Assembly: GCF_900095265.1 (NCBI RefSeq)
Contig: NZ_LT607655.1
Span: forward strand, 357,747 to 421,746
Direction of reading: 5' to 3'
Origin: Janthinobacterium sp. UMAB-56
GTDB lineage: Bacteria > Pseudomonadota > Gammaproteobacteria > Burkholderiales > Burkholderiaceae_D
DNA: 64,000 bases
Part shown: piece after piece, positions 16,558 through 25,303 of the stretch
Layout of the letters: every line of letters starts with the position of its first letter
Position numbering within the stretch: the stretch's first letter is position 1
Translations under genes and position numbers: made by a program
The notes under the pieces: generated by a model
Databases searched by the model: none
Seen by the model: only the letters and a program-made list of their open reading frames with translations
Told to the model about the DNA's origin: nothing

Positions 16558-16604
16558 GCGAAGCGCGGCGGCGCCGCTGCCGTGATTAGTTGCAAATAAA
16601 ATAC

Positions 16605-16635
16605 ACGCCCGGCCTGTCCGGGCGTTTTCTTTTTG
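16605..16635 (+). terminator. Rho-independent terminator of the 15916 gene
   Basis: ACGCCCGG-CCTGT-CCGGGCGT followed by TTTCTTTTT. Confidence 0.9.
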
Positions 16636-16639
16636 ATCA

Positions 16640-16655
16640 TGTTCGTTGGCGTACA
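16640..16655. promoter_or_regulatory. Copy 7 of the inverted repeat
   Basis: TGTTCG TTGG CGTACA, directly after the preceding terminator and 68 bases before the ATG at 16723. Confidence 0.62.
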
Positions 16656-16722
16656 GATGCGCTGAACATGAAGCGAGATGATATCTCCAGGAAGTTTCAA
16701 CGGATGTCTTCAAGGAGATGTG

Positions 16723-16965
16723 ATGGAAAGCGACATGGCAGGCGGCAACAGGATCTGGCTGGGCTTTATTGGTGGCGGCATCCTGGCCACCGCGCTGGGC
16801 TTTTGCGCGCTGGACCTGGCGCCTGAAACAAGCGCGCCCGTTTTCGGCGTCATGCTGCTGCTGACGGGCGGCATGGTCAGTTGCCTGGCGGGCGCCGTTG
16901 GCATGGCCGGCATGCTGGCGTGGTTACCGGGCATGGCTGATGAACACGCCGACCGCCCCCAATAG
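16723..16965 (+). CDS. Small two-helix membrane protein, unknown
   Basis: 80 residues; the ATG at 16723 has AAGGAG upstream, whereas the in-frame ATG at 16678 does not. Two hydrophobic helices (IWLGFIGGGILATALGF and VMLLLTGGMVSCLAGAVGMAGML) with a short acidic tail. I do not recognise the family. It forms its own unit between two operator candidates (copies 7 and 8), so it is probably part of the same stress response as its neighbours. Confidence 0.72.
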   Translation: MESDMAGGNRIWLGFIGGGILATALGFCALDLAPETSAPVFGVMLLLTGGMVSCLAGAVGMAGMLAWLPGMADEHADRPQ

Positions 16966-16975
16966 TTGAGCCTTG

Positions 16976-16991
16976 TGTACGACAGCGTACA
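16976..16991. promoter_or_regulatory. Copy 8 of the inverted repeat, perfect palindrome
   Basis: TGTACG ACAG CGTACA. Over 19 bases its minus strand differs from copy 2 at a single position. It lies 154 bases before the ATG at 17145. Confidence 0.65.
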
Positions 16992-17144
16992 GAACGCAAG
17001 GGAAACAAAGTAGACACTAAGTCATGGCATCGGCGTTCAGCGACACAGTCGCCGCGCAATGACAAAAACCGATGACGGCGCCGGCAGCGAGCAACTTGCC
17101 AGCCAGGCAACCGTCATCCACCCACTACTCTAGGAGGACTCATC

Positions 17145-17291
17145 ATGCTGTATACAATCGCCGTCGTACTCATTATTCTTTGGCTGCTGGGCCTGGTAAC
17201 TTCCTATACCATCGGCGGCTTCATCCATATCCTGCTGGTGGTGGCTGTCATCATGATCCTGTTGCGCCTGATCAGCGGGCGCGGCTTATAG
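17145..17291 (+). CDS. lmo0937-family (DUF5670) small membrane protein
   Basis: 48 residues, ATG after TAGGAGGACTCATC. Two helices, with LWLLGLVTSYTIGGFIHILLVVAVIMILLRLI matching the widespread lmo0937 family. Such peptides are often general-stress-induced; function unknown. Followed by a strong terminator. Confidence 0.87.
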   Translation: MLYTIAVVLIILWLLGLVTSYTIGGFIHILLVVAVIMILLRLISGRGL

Positions 17292-17316
17292 CCTAGGCCG
17301 TTAGCGCAGGGTAACA

Positions 17317-17351
17317 GGGCGGCGCACGTGCAAACGGGCGCCGCCCTTTTT
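17317..17351 (+). terminator. Rho-independent terminator of the 17145 gene
   Basis: GGGCGGCGC / GCGCCGCCC stem with five T after it. Confidence 0.88.
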
Positions 17352-17459
17352 GCCGCCTTTTGTGTACAGTGTGCGCGCACTGGCACGCTGCGGCATTTTG
17401 CAGTAACGTGTGCAGGTAATTCCTGGGTATGTCCCAATAACAAAACAAGGAGAAAATCC

Positions 17460-18140
17460 ATGAAAGCATTGAAAAACGGCCCTGGCGCCAAATCCCTGAT
17501 CGGCATGCTGGTCATCGCATTGGCCGCTAGCGGCTGCGCGGATATGTCCGCCACACAACGTGGCACGGCCACGGGCGCCGGCGTCGGCGCAGGCCTGGGC
17601 GCCTTGATCGGCGGCACCACCGGTGGTGGCAGCAGCGGCCGCACGGCCGGCGGCGCCCTGATAGGCGCGGCAGCGGGCGCCGTCATCGGCAATATCTGGT
17701 CGAACCGCATGGAAAACCAGAAGCGCGCCATGGAACAAGCGACACAGGGTACTGGTGTGCAAGTGACGCAGACGGCCGATAACCGCCTGAAAATGGAAAT
17801 CCCCAGCGATATTTCCTTCGACACCAACCGCGCCGACATCAAGGGCAATTTCCGCCCGATTCTCGACCGCTTTGCCGCCACGCTGAATGAAAACCCGAAC
17901 ACCACGGTCAGCATCATCGGCCACACGGACAGCACGGGCAGCGCTTCGATCAACGAACCGCTGTCGGTGGAACGCGCGGCCCACACGCGCGACTACCTGT
18001 CCATGCGCGGCGTCTCGCCGACGCGCGTCGTCACGGAAGGCCGCGGCGCCCGCGAGCCGATCGCCTCGAACGCCGATGCCTCGGGACGCGCACGCAATCG
18101 CCGCGTGGAAATCTACGTAGCCGAAATGGCGCCACGCTAA
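17460..18140 (+). CDS. OmpA-like lipoprotein with glycine zipper (YiaD-like)
   Basis: 226 residues, ATG after AAGGAGAAAATCC. Lipobox AASGC, a glycine zipper at about 36-80 (GAGVGAGLGALIGG ... GAAAGAVIGN), a short linker, and an OmpA C-terminal domain at about 115-220 (ISFDTNRADIKGNF, IIGHTDSTGSASINEPLSVERA, RNRRVEIYV). YiaD-type proteins insert in the outer membrane and bind peptidoglycan. It is terminated by a bidirectional hairpin. Confidence 0.92.
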   Translation: MKALKNGPGAKSLIGMLVIALAASGCADMSATQRGTATGAGVGAGLGALIGGTTGGGSSGRTAGGALIGAAAGAVIGNIWSNRMENQKRAMEQATQGTGVQVTQTADNRLKMEIPSDISFDTNRADIKGNFRPILDRFAATLNENPNTTVSIIGHTDSTGSASINEPLSVERAAHTRDYLSMRGVSPTRVVTEGRGAREPIASNADASGRARNRRVEIYVAEMAPR

Positions 18141-18156
18141 GTTGACACGCATCAAT

Positions 18157-18197
18157 AAAAAAACCCGCTGGCAATGTCATTGCCAGCGGGTTTTTTT
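18157..18197. terminator. Bidirectional terminator
   Basis: CCCGCTGGCAAT-GTC-ATTGCCAGCGGG flanked by seven A and seven T, serving the convergent OmpA-like and M16 genes. Confidence 0.95.
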
Positions 18198-18210
18198 CAT
18201 CTAAAACGGC

Positions 18211-21057
18211 TTATTTCGACGTCGTCGCCTTGGCACCGCTGTCACCTTCCTTCGCCACCTTGGCGAAGTCGCCAGCCGTCACGATCGAGACGGCCGCAGG
18301 CTTCAGGTAGTCGCGCAGGCTCTGGTTCACTTGCGCCAGGGTCAGGGCCGCCACTTTGGCTTCCAGGTCCTTGTCGTAAGCCATGCTGCGGTCTTCGGCA
18401 AGGTAAGTGGCCAGTTCGCGCGCCAGGCCGCTGTCTTGCGTGCGGCCTACTTCCTGCGATTGCAACCAGCCTTTCTTCGCTTCGACCAGTTCCTCTTGCG
18501 TGAAGCCGTCGGCCAGCACCTTGGCGATTTCCTCGCGCAGGGCCGCTTCCACCTTGACGGTGTTTTGCGGCGCGCTGATGGCATACGCCATCCAGTAGCC
18601 GGCCGGTTCGCGCGACGGGATGCTCACTTGCGAGCCAACGCCGTACGACAGGCCTTCCTTCTGGCGGATGCGGTCGGCAAGGCGGCTGCGCAAGGCGCCG
18701 CCACCGAGCATGTGATTGGCGATCAGCAAGGCGGGATAGGTGGCGGCGTCATCCTTGAGGGGAATCGGCTGGATGGCGAACAGTACACTGTTGGCCTTGT
18801 CCGGCGTTTCCAGGGTGACTTTTTCGCCGCTGACAGGCTTGACGGCATCATGAATGCGCACGTAAGGCTGCTGCGCCTTCCAGCCGCCGTACAGGCTGGC
18901 CACTTGCGCCTTCAGCGCGGCCGGGTCGAAGTCGCCCACGGCAGCGAAAGTCGCGTTGGCAGCGCCATAGTAGGCGCCATGGAAGGCTTTCACATCAGTC
19001 ACCTTGATGGCTTTCCATTGCGCCAGTTCAGACGGCAAGGTGGCCACGTGGCGCACATGGCCTTCCGGCGTGGCGTCGAGCAGGCGGCGGAAGGCGTTCA
19101 CGGCCTGCGGCTGCGGTTCAGGCAATTCCTGCTCGGCGCGGCCGACGCGCTCGCGCTGCAATTCCAGGAATTGCGTTTCGTTCAAGGCGGGCTGTTGCAG
19201 CACTTGCGCCAGCAGCTCCATGGCGGCAGGCAAGTTCTCGCGCTTGCCCATCAGCATGGCGGTGACGCCCTCGGCGCCGCCGGAGATAGCCACTTGCGTG
19301 CCCAGCTGGTCGAACTTGTCCTTCACTTCCTGGCGCGACAGTTTGTCAGTGCCACGCGACAGCAGATTAGCCGTATAGCTGCCCACTTGCGCCTTGCCGC
19401 GCAAGCTCTCTTCACTGCCGAGCTGCAATTTCAGCACGACGCTGACAGTGTTGCCCTTGGTTTTCTTCGGCAGCAAAGCCCCTTTCAAGCCGTTCGGCAA
19501 GGTGAAGCGCTGGGTGCGCGCTTCGATATTGTCGGGGCTGGGGTCGAACGCTTCGCCCTGCGCCACCACGGCGCGGCCCGTGTAGCCGGCCAGTTGCGGC
19601 GCCACGTCGGCATAGGCCGGCACGACGGTGCGGTCCGGTGCATCGGTGGGGATGAAGCGGCCCAGGGTGCGGTTAGAACTCTTCAGGTATTTCTCGGCGG
19701 CCGCCTGCACCTGCGCCGTCGTCAGCTTGTCGAGCTGGTCGCGCTGCAGGAAGAACAGACGCCAGTCGCCGGCCGCCAGGGACTCCGTCAGGGCTATCGT
19801 CAGGCGCGCCGTGTTCGAGGTGGCCAGTTCGATCTGCTTGTTCAATTGCTGCTTGACGCGCGCCACTTCCGCGTCCGTGATCGGTTGCGATTTCAGCCCT
19901 TCCAGCACTGTCAGCATGGCCGCTTGCGCCGCGTCAAGGTTGCCATCGACAGGCACCAGCGCGCCGAACAGGTTGTAGCCCGGCTCCAGGTTGCTCACCG
20001 AGTTGTATTCGATCTTGCTAGCCAGCTTGGTTTCCACCAGCGCCTTGTGCAAACGGCCAGCCGGGGCGTCCGTCAGCACGTGACCGAGCACCTCGATGGC
20101 GACGGCGTCCGGGTTGCCGGACGGCGCCACGTGATAGCCGGCGCCAACGAATTGCGTGCCGCCGCTGCGGCGCACCGTCACGGCGCGCTCGCCATCCTGC
20201 ACCGGTTCGGCCGTGTAAGTCGGTTCGATCACGCGCGTGGGCTTCGGGATCTTGCCAAACAGCTCATTGATCTGCTGCAAGACCTTGGCTTCATCGAAGC
20301 GGCCCGCCACCATCAGCACGGCGTTGTCCGGCTGATAATATTTATGATAAAACGCGCGCAAACGGGGAATGTTCACCTGCTCGATGTCGGAGCGGGCGCC
20401 GATGGTCGATTTGCCATAGTTGTGCCAATCGTAGGCGATCGCCTGGATACGTTCGCTGGTCACGCCGATCGGGTCGCTCTCGCCCATCTCGAATTCATTG
20501 CGCACGACCGTCATTTCACCCTTCTGCGTCTTCGGGTTCCACAGGTCGTTCTGGTCGATGGCCGCATTGACCATGCGGTCCGCTTCCATGGCCAGCATCT
20601 GGCGCAGGTTGTCGTCGTTGGCGGGGAAGGTGGCGTAGTAATTGGTGCGGTCGTACCAGGTGGTGCCGTTGAACTGCGCACCCGTCGAGTTCAGGATCTC
20701 GACCGGGGTTTTCGTGCCCTTCTTGACGCCGAAGTTGGCGCTGGGCTTGAACAGCAAGTGTTCGAGCAAATGGGCCATGCCCGTTTCGCCATAGTTTTCA
20801 TGGCGCGAACCGACCAGGTAGACGATATTCGTGGTCAGGGTCGGCTTGCTGGCGTCCGGGAACAGCAGCACGCGCAAGCCATTGGCCAGGCGGTATTCGG
20901 TAATGCCTTCGACCGACGTGACTTTGACGGCGGCGGCGCGGCTGGCGGCAAGCTTGCCGGCTTTCTGGCTCGGTGCCGCCTCCACAGGAGTGGCGGCGAG
21001 AATGAACGAAGGCGAGAGGATGCCGGCGGCAAGCAGGAGGGCGGTAATAGGTTTCAA
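18211..21057 (-). CDS. M16 family zinc metallopeptidase, twin-domain, exported
   Basis: 948 residues from a TTG start at 21057 with an AGGA site; the signal peptide (to about ILAA) begins directly there. The inverted zinc motif HXXEH is at residues 96-100 (HLLEH), with the downstream glutamate in RNEFEMGE; this first half is the active M16 domain, and the second half (from about 520) contains the inactive, substrate-gripping repeats including AIQPIPLKDD and YWMAYAISAPQ. It resembles periplasmic pitrilysin/PqqL-type proteases that degrade peptides. Monocistronic. Confidence 0.93.
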   Translation of the reverse strand: MKPITALLLAAGILSPSFILAATPVEAAPSQKAGKLAASRAAAVKVTSVEGITEYRLANGLRVLLFPDASKPTLTTNIVYLVGSRHENYGETGMAHLLEHLLFKPSANFGVKKGTKTPVEILNSTGAQFNGTTWYDRTNYYATFPANDDNLRQMLAMEADRMVNAAIDQNDLWNPKTQKGEMTVVRNEFEMGESDPIGVTSERIQAIAYDWHNYGKSTIGARSDIEQVNIPRLRAFYHKYYQPDNAVLMVAGRFDEAKVLQQINELFGKIPKPTRVIEPTYTAEPVQDGERAVTVRRSGGTQFVGAGYHVAPSGNPDAVAIEVLGHVLTDAPAGRLHKALVETKLASKIEYNSVSNLEPGYNLFGALVPVDGNLDAAQAAMLTVLEGLKSQPITDAEVARVKQQLNKQIELATSNTARLTIALTESLAAGDWRLFFLQRDQLDKLTTAQVQAAAEKYLKSSNRTLGRFIPTDAPDRTVVPAYADVAPQLAGYTGRAVVAQGEAFDPSPDNIEARTQRFTLPNGLKGALLPKKTKGNTVSVVLKLQLGSEESLRGKAQVGSYTANLLSRGTDKLSRQEVKDKFDQLGTQVAISGGAEGVTAMLMGKRENLPAAMELLAQVLQQPALNETQFLELQRERVGRAEQELPEPQPQAVNAFRRLLDATPEGHVRHVATLPSELAQWKAIKVTDVKAFHGAYYGAANATFAAVGDFDPAALKAQVASLYGGWKAQQPYVRIHDAVKPVSGEKVTLETPDKANSVLFAIQPIPLKDDAATYPALLIANHMLGGGALRSRLADRIRQKEGLSYGVGSQVSIPSREPAGYWMAYAISAPQNTVKVEAALREEIAKVLADGFTQEELVEAKKGWLQSQEVGRTQDSGLARELATYLAEDRSMAYDKDLEAKVAALTLAQVNQSLRDYLKPAAVSIVTAGDFAKVAKEGDSGAKATTSK

Positions 21058-21283
21058 GTCGGAGTCCTGGTAACACTACGTTTAAAGATGCACAGGCGAA
21101 AGAGGCGCAAGCGCAATGCGATACAAACGCAAGAATTGCCATGGGCCCGCGCTGCGTCTTCGCCGCCCAGGGAAATTATTGCTCTCACAATTTACGGCAT
21201 ACTTATCAGTTACGCAAGTCCCTGTCATCAAGCTGTTATCTGCCCGTGTTATACTCCTCGGTTCCAGAACTATCTGCCTGTAT

Positions 21284-21625
21284 ATGAGACGAGCTCTCGT
21301 CCTGCTCTGCCTTTTTGTTTTCATCGCCTTACCCCAGGCGTTCGCCAGCATGGCCTACGCCAGCCCTTCCCCATTCCAGCATGCAATAGCGGCCGGCTCT
21401 GCCGCCACGCCCGCCTTCAGCATCGATTGTGCCGACGCCAGCGTCCATGCGGATCTGCCTGGCGACAGCTGCGATACCGAAGAATGCGACAACGACCCCA
21501 TCACGCTGTACCCGAGCTCGCGCCAGGGGCCGCCGTTTTACGCCATCATTTGGCAAGCGGGACCGGGCGCACTTGCCGAAGCGGACGTGCGGCAGGCCAG
21601 CCGGCCACCGCGCGTCCGCCTCTGA
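21284..21625 (+). CDS. Exported protein of unknown function
   Basis: 113 residues: signal peptide (RRALVLLCLFVFIALPQAFA), then a mature part with four Cys (IDCADASVHADLPGDSCDTEECDN). No family recognised and no good ribosome site, so the start is uncertain. Codon use is in line with its neighbours. It precedes the TerC-CBS gene by 82 bases. Confidence 0.5.
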   Translation: MRRALVLLCLFVFIALPQAFASMAYASPSPFQHAIAAGSAATPAFSIDCADASVHADLPGDSCDTEECDNDPITLYPSSRQGPPFYAIIWQAGPGALAEADVRQASRPPRVRL

Positions 21626-21707
21626 ACAGATGCATGCAGCACCCACGCGCCCGGGGCTTTAGCCGCCAGGTACGCTTTACACTGATCGACTTTACAAGGT
21701 AATACAC

Positions 21708-23255
21708 ATGGAATGGTTATTTGACCCGACAATCTGGGTCGGCCTGCTGACGCTGGTCGTACTGGAAATCGTACTGGGTATCGACAACCTGATTTTCATC
21801 GCCATCCTGGCCGAGAAACTGCCGCCGCATCAGCGCGACAGGGCGCGCGTGCTGGGCCTGACCCTGGCCCTCGTCATGCGCCTGGGCCTGCTTTCCCTGA
21901 TTTCCTGGCTGGTCACCCTGACCACGCCCTTGTTTTCCCTCGGGATATTTTCGTTTTCGGGGCGCGACCTGATCCTGCTCCTCGGCGGCCTGTTCCTGCT
22001 GTTCAAGGCGACCAGCGAACTGCACGAACGCCTCGAAGGCGTCACGCATGCCCAGACAGGCCCGAAAGTCTACGCCGGCTTCGGCCTGGTGGTGGCGCAG
22101 ATCGTCGTGCTCGACGCCGTCTTTTCGCTCGACGCCGTCATCACGGCCGTCGGCATGGTCGACAATCTGTATGTGATGATGGCTGCCGTCGTCATTTCCA
22201 TCGTCGTCATGATGCTGGCATCGAAGGTGCTGACGCGCTTCGTCAACGCCCACCCCACCGTTGTCGTGCTGTGCCTGAGCTTCTTGCTGATGATCGGCCT
22301 GTCGCTGGTGGCCGAGGGCCTGGGCTTCCACATTCCGAAAGGCTATTTGTACGCCGCTATCGGTTTCTCGATCGTCATCGAATTCTTTAATCAGCTGGCG
22401 CGCCGTAACTTCCTCAAGCTGCAGTCGAACGCTCCGCTGCGCGACCGCACGGCGCAGGCAGTGCTGAGCCTACTCGGCGGACGCAAGGGCCGCGAAGCCG
22501 TGGAAGAGCACGAAGTCAAGGAAATGCCCGATGTCTCCGCCTTCGGCGTGGAAGAACGCAATATGGTCAGCGGCGTGCTGACCCTGGCCGAACGGTCGAT
22601 ACGCTCCGTCATGACGCCGCGCGGCGACGTCTCGTGGGTCAACCTGAACGACAGCAGCGAGAAGATGCTGCAACTGCTGCGCGACACACCGCACAGCATG
22701 ATTCCTGTCTGTAATGATGACCTGGACAATGTGCTCGGCATCGCGCGCAGCAAGGACCTGATCGAGGATCTGGTGTCGCGCGGCAAGATCGACCCGGACA
22801 GCATGCGCGAAGCCGTCGTCGTGCCGGAAGCGGCCGGCGTGCTGAAAGCCATGGAAACCCTGAAGCGCTCGCGCGGCCAGCTGGTGCTGGTGGTCGACGA
22901 GTTCGGCACCGTGCAAGGCGTGCTCACGCCCATCGACATCCTGGAAGCCATCGCCGGCGAGTTCCCCGACGAGGACGAGCAGCCCGACGTGGAAGTGCTG
23001 GGCCCCGGCCACTGGCGTATCGATGGCGCAACGGACCTGCATTACCTGGAGCAAGTGTTCGAGACGGAAACCCTGGTCAGCGAAGACGGCGAATACAACT
23101 CGCTGGCCGGCTTCCTGCTGGCGCATTTTGAAAACATGCCGGCCGTGGGCGAAGTGCTTGAACTCGATGATTTACGTTATGAAATCGTCGCCGCCGACGA
23201 GCGCCGCATCGCCTGCGTGGACGTGCGCCGCATCGAGCCCGATCACAGTTTGTAA
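21708..23255 (+). CDS. TerC-CBS-CorC/HlyC membrane protein (YegH/YoaE type)
   Basis: 515 residues. Residues 1 to about 235 are a TerC-type membrane domain with [21 protein letters not shown] and [19 protein letters not shown], whose acidic residues are the likely metal path; about 290-400 a CBS pair ([38 protein letters not shown]); about 425-510 a CorC_HlyC domain ([13 protein letters not shown] ... [19 protein letters not shown]). Family members are thought to move or sense metal ions, with manganese export shown for TerC relatives. ATG after AAGG. Confidence 0.93.
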   Translation: MEWLFDPTIWVGLLTLVVLEIVLGIDNLIFIAILAEKLPPHQRDRARVLGLTLALVMRLGLLSLISWLVTLTTPLFSLGIFSFSGRDLILLLGGLFLLFKATSELHERLEGVTHAQTGPKVYAGFGLVVAQIVVLDAVFSLDAVITAVGMVDNLYVMMAAVVISIVVMMLASKVLTRFVNAHPTVVVLCLSFLLMIGLSLVAEGLGFHIPKGYLYAAIGFSIVIEFFNQLARRNFLKLQSNAPLRDRTAQAVLSLLGGRKGREAVEEHEVKEMPDVSAFGVEERNMVSGVLTLAERSIRSVMTPRGDVSWVNLNDSSEKMLQLLRDTPHSMIPVCNDDLDNVLGIARSKDLIEDLVSRGKIDPDSMREAVVVPEAAGVLKAMETLKRSRGQLVLVVDEFGTVQGVLTPIDILEAIAGEFPDEDEQPDVEVLGPGHWRIDGATDLHYLEQVFETETLVSEDGEYNSLAGFLLAHFENMPAVGEVLELDDLRYEIVAADERRIACVDVRRIEPDHSL

Positions 23256-23259
23256 CACA

Positions 23260-23284
23260 ATGGCAAGCGTGCCCCGCTTGCCAT
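23260..23284 (+). terminator. Hairpin after the TerC-CBS gene
   Basis: ATGGCAAGCG-TGCCC-CGCTTGCCAT, 10-bp stem, no T tract. It could reduce readthrough into the DUF3617 gene. Confidence 0.6.
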
Positions 23285-23322
23285 GCCGTATGCTGGGGTC
23301 TGCCCATACCGGAGACCCTACG

Positions 23323-23889
23323 ATGAAACGATCCCTGCTACGCCTGACCCTGCTCGCTGGCGCCGCCCTCGGCGCCCAGGCCAGCGCCCAGACGGCCAAC
23401 ATCAAGCCGGGCCTGTGGCAAGTCGACAGCACGATGGCGTCGCCGGACGCCGCCACCGACAACGCCATGTCCATGGTGTTGCAGCAACTGGGCAACCTTC
23501 CTCCCGATCAACGCAAGCAGCTCGAAAGCATGGCCGCCAGCCGCGGCATGGCCATGCCCACCGTGGGCGCCGATGGCGCCGTGCGGGTGACGGCGTGCGT
23601 GACGCCGGAAATGGCGGCGCGCAAGCAGATACCCACGGGCCAGCCCGGCGATTGCAAATCGAAAAACACCGACATCGCCGGCGGCATGCAGGTCTCGTTC
23701 ACCTGCGCCAACCCGAAATCGAGCGGCGAAGGCCAGGTGCGCTTCAGTGGCGACCAGGCTTTCAGCATGCAACTGGCGGTGACGACCAGCGCGCGCGGCA
23801 CGCCGGAACAGGTGAATGTGACGAGCAAGGGCAAGTGGCTGGGTGCCAGCTGCCCTGCCCCTGCCACGACGGCAGTTCAAAAGCCGTGA
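23323..23889 (+). CDS. DUF3617 family exported protein
   Basis: 188 residues, ATG after CCGGAGACC. Signal peptide to AQAS|AQ, followed by IKPGLWQVDSTM, the opening motif of DUF3617, and a Cys-containing core (VTACVTPEMAAR, DCKSKN, SFTCANPKSSGEGQ). Periplasmic, function unknown. Its last 13 bases overlap the end of the convergent porin gene. Confidence 0.87.
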   Translation: MKRSLLRLTLLAGAALGAQASAQTANIKPGLWQVDSTMASPDAATDNAMSMVLQQLGNLPPDQRKQLESMAASRGMAMPTVGADGAVRVTACVTPEMAARKQIPTGQPGDCKSKNTDIAGGMQVSFTCANPKSSGEGQVRFSGDQAFSMQLAVTTSARGTPEQVNVTSKGKWLGASCPAPATTAVQKP

Positions 23890-24986
23890 CGGAAGCCCAT
23901 ATTGAAGGCCGCGTCGCCGCGCCCCGCGTCGCTGGCATTGCCCACCGTGTAGCGGGCGCCGTTCTTGTTGTGGATTTTCGCGTAGGACGCGTAGAAATCG
24001 CTGCGTTTTGACAGGGAATACGTGAGGCCGACGGCCACCTGCGTGGCGTCGCGGTTGGCCAGGTCGCGGTCATCCTTGCGCACGTACGATGCCAGCAGCT
24101 TGAAGCCGCCCACGGGCACGGACACGCCCAGCAAGGTGTCGCGGCTGTCCGACGACGATTGCGACAGGGCCAGCGAGCTGTACGCATTGCTGGGGTCCCA
24201 CGGCGAACTGCCATAGCCCTTGTTTACGCCCACGGCGGCAAAGGCCGTGGCCACCTTCAGGTCGAAATTCGCCGCGATCAGGGTGTTGCGCGACGACATG
24301 TCGATGGCGGGCAAGGTGCCGGAGGCGAGGATGAAGTTGTTTTTTCGCTGGTGCGACACGCTGACATTCACGGCGCCGGCCGAATAGCCGAGGGTGGCGC
24401 CATACGCGCGGTTGTTGGCGCTGCTGTACGGCGACTCGCCAAAGCTGTAGATGGCGCTGGCGGTCACGCCGCGCAAGGCAGGCGTCACGTATTTGACGGT
24501 ATTGTCGTAGCGTTTCACGCTGTAGCCGGCCAGGTTGCCGGCACTGCCGGCCATGCCGCCCTTGAACGGGTCGGCCACGTCGGTGAGCGCCAGGTATTGC
24601 AGATTGTACTGGCGTCCCAGGGTCAGCGCGCCCAGGCGGCTATCCACGCCCACGTAGGCCTGGCGGCCGAACAACCGCCCGTCTTCCGACTGCCCCGTGT
24701 CGTTCTGCACGCCCGCTTCGAGGGTAAACACGGCGCTGACATCATTGCCGAGCGCTTCGCGGCCCTGGACGCCCAGGCGCGAGCCGGACGCGACGCCGCC
24801 GGACACCTTGGCGCCGGCGCAACTGGCGGCACAGCCCCGTTCGGCAACGATGCCCGCGTCGAGCACGCCGTACACGGCAACGTTACTGGATGCGGCACTG
24901 CCCGCGCCATCGGCAGCCTGGGCCGTCGCGCCCAGCGCGAATGGCCCCATCCCTATCACAGCAAGCGCAAAATACGAGGTCTTCAT
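23877..24986 (-). CDS. Gram-negative porin (OmpC-like, Burkholderiales type)
   Basis: 369 residues with a signal peptide to about AAQA. Features of the Burkholderiales general porin family are visible: SNVAVYGVLDAGI at the mature N-terminus, SRLGVQGREALGNDVSAVFTLEAGVQ, LFGRQAYVGVDSRLGALTLGRQYN, and a C-terminal strand ending in Phe (FNMGFRHGF) needed for outer-membrane insertion. Two Cys near residue 55 are unusual in a porin and could form a loop disulfide. It forms a trimeric diffusion pore. A weak copy of the recurrent inverted repeat is at 25092-25107 in its upstream region. Confidence 0.93.
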   Translation of the reverse strand: MKTSYFALAVIGMGPFALGATAQAADGAGSAASSNVAVYGVLDAGIVAERGCAASCAGAKVSGGVASGSRLGVQGREALGNDVSAVFTLEAGVQNDTGQSEDGRLFGRQAYVGVDSRLGALTLGRQYNLQYLALTDVADPFKGGMAGSAGNLAGYSVKRYDNTVKYVTPALRGVTASAIYSFGESPYSSANNRAYGATLGYSAGAVNVSVSHQRKNNFILASGTLPAIDMSSRNTLIAANFDLKVATAFAAVGVNKGYGSSPWDPSNAYSSLALSQSSSDSRDTLLGVSVPVGGFKLLASYVRKDDRDLANRDATQVAVGLTYSLSKRSDFYASYAKIHNKNGARYTVGNASDAGRGDAAFNMGFRHGF

Positions 24987-25221
24987 GATAAATATCTCGG
25001 TGACGTGAATGAAACTTCCCGGTATTGATCAGGACATGCGCTGTGTGTCTGATCTTAGTGTTACCTTATCCTCGCTTTTTGTCCAGCCATCCGTGCGTTG
25101 TACAACAGAAACATCAGCTTAGCCCCAGGAAAAGAGTCGCACACTGACAACACGCAAGAGTGGTGAGGATTGCGGCACTTGCGGCAAAATGGCGTTCATT
25201 GCAACTTATGCCGTGAAGCAA

Positions 25222-25237
25222 TGTTCGGTGCCGAACG
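25222..25237. promoter_or_regulatory. Copy 9 of the inverted repeat, upstream of gcr
   Basis: TGTTCG GTGC CGAACG. It lies 67 bases before the ATG at 25304, a distance like that of the other copies, and immediately abuts the only alternative start, TTG 25238. Confidence 0.58.
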
Positions 25238-25303
25238 TTGCGCGATTTGACACAGGCGGTACACTACTGGTTTTACCGACAGCGGCTCGCCCGTTTTTTC
25301 TGC

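Noticed and set aside
17363..17380. Possible tenth copy of the inverted repeat before the OmpA-like lipoprotein (TGTACAGTGTGCGCGCA)
   Set aside because: Only the left half resembles the motif; the region instead forms a different near-palindrome (CAGTG...CACTG).
18331..21702. Open frame of 1123 codons on the plus strand, antisense to the M16 protease
   Set aside because: The opposite strand encodes a complete, motif-bearing protease; the frame has His/Gln/Arg-rich composition typical of an antisense shadow in GC-rich DNA.
25092..25107. CGTGCG TTGT ACAACA in the porin upstream region
   Set aside because: Right half deviates in three positions; kept only as a weak candidate, not counted among the nine.
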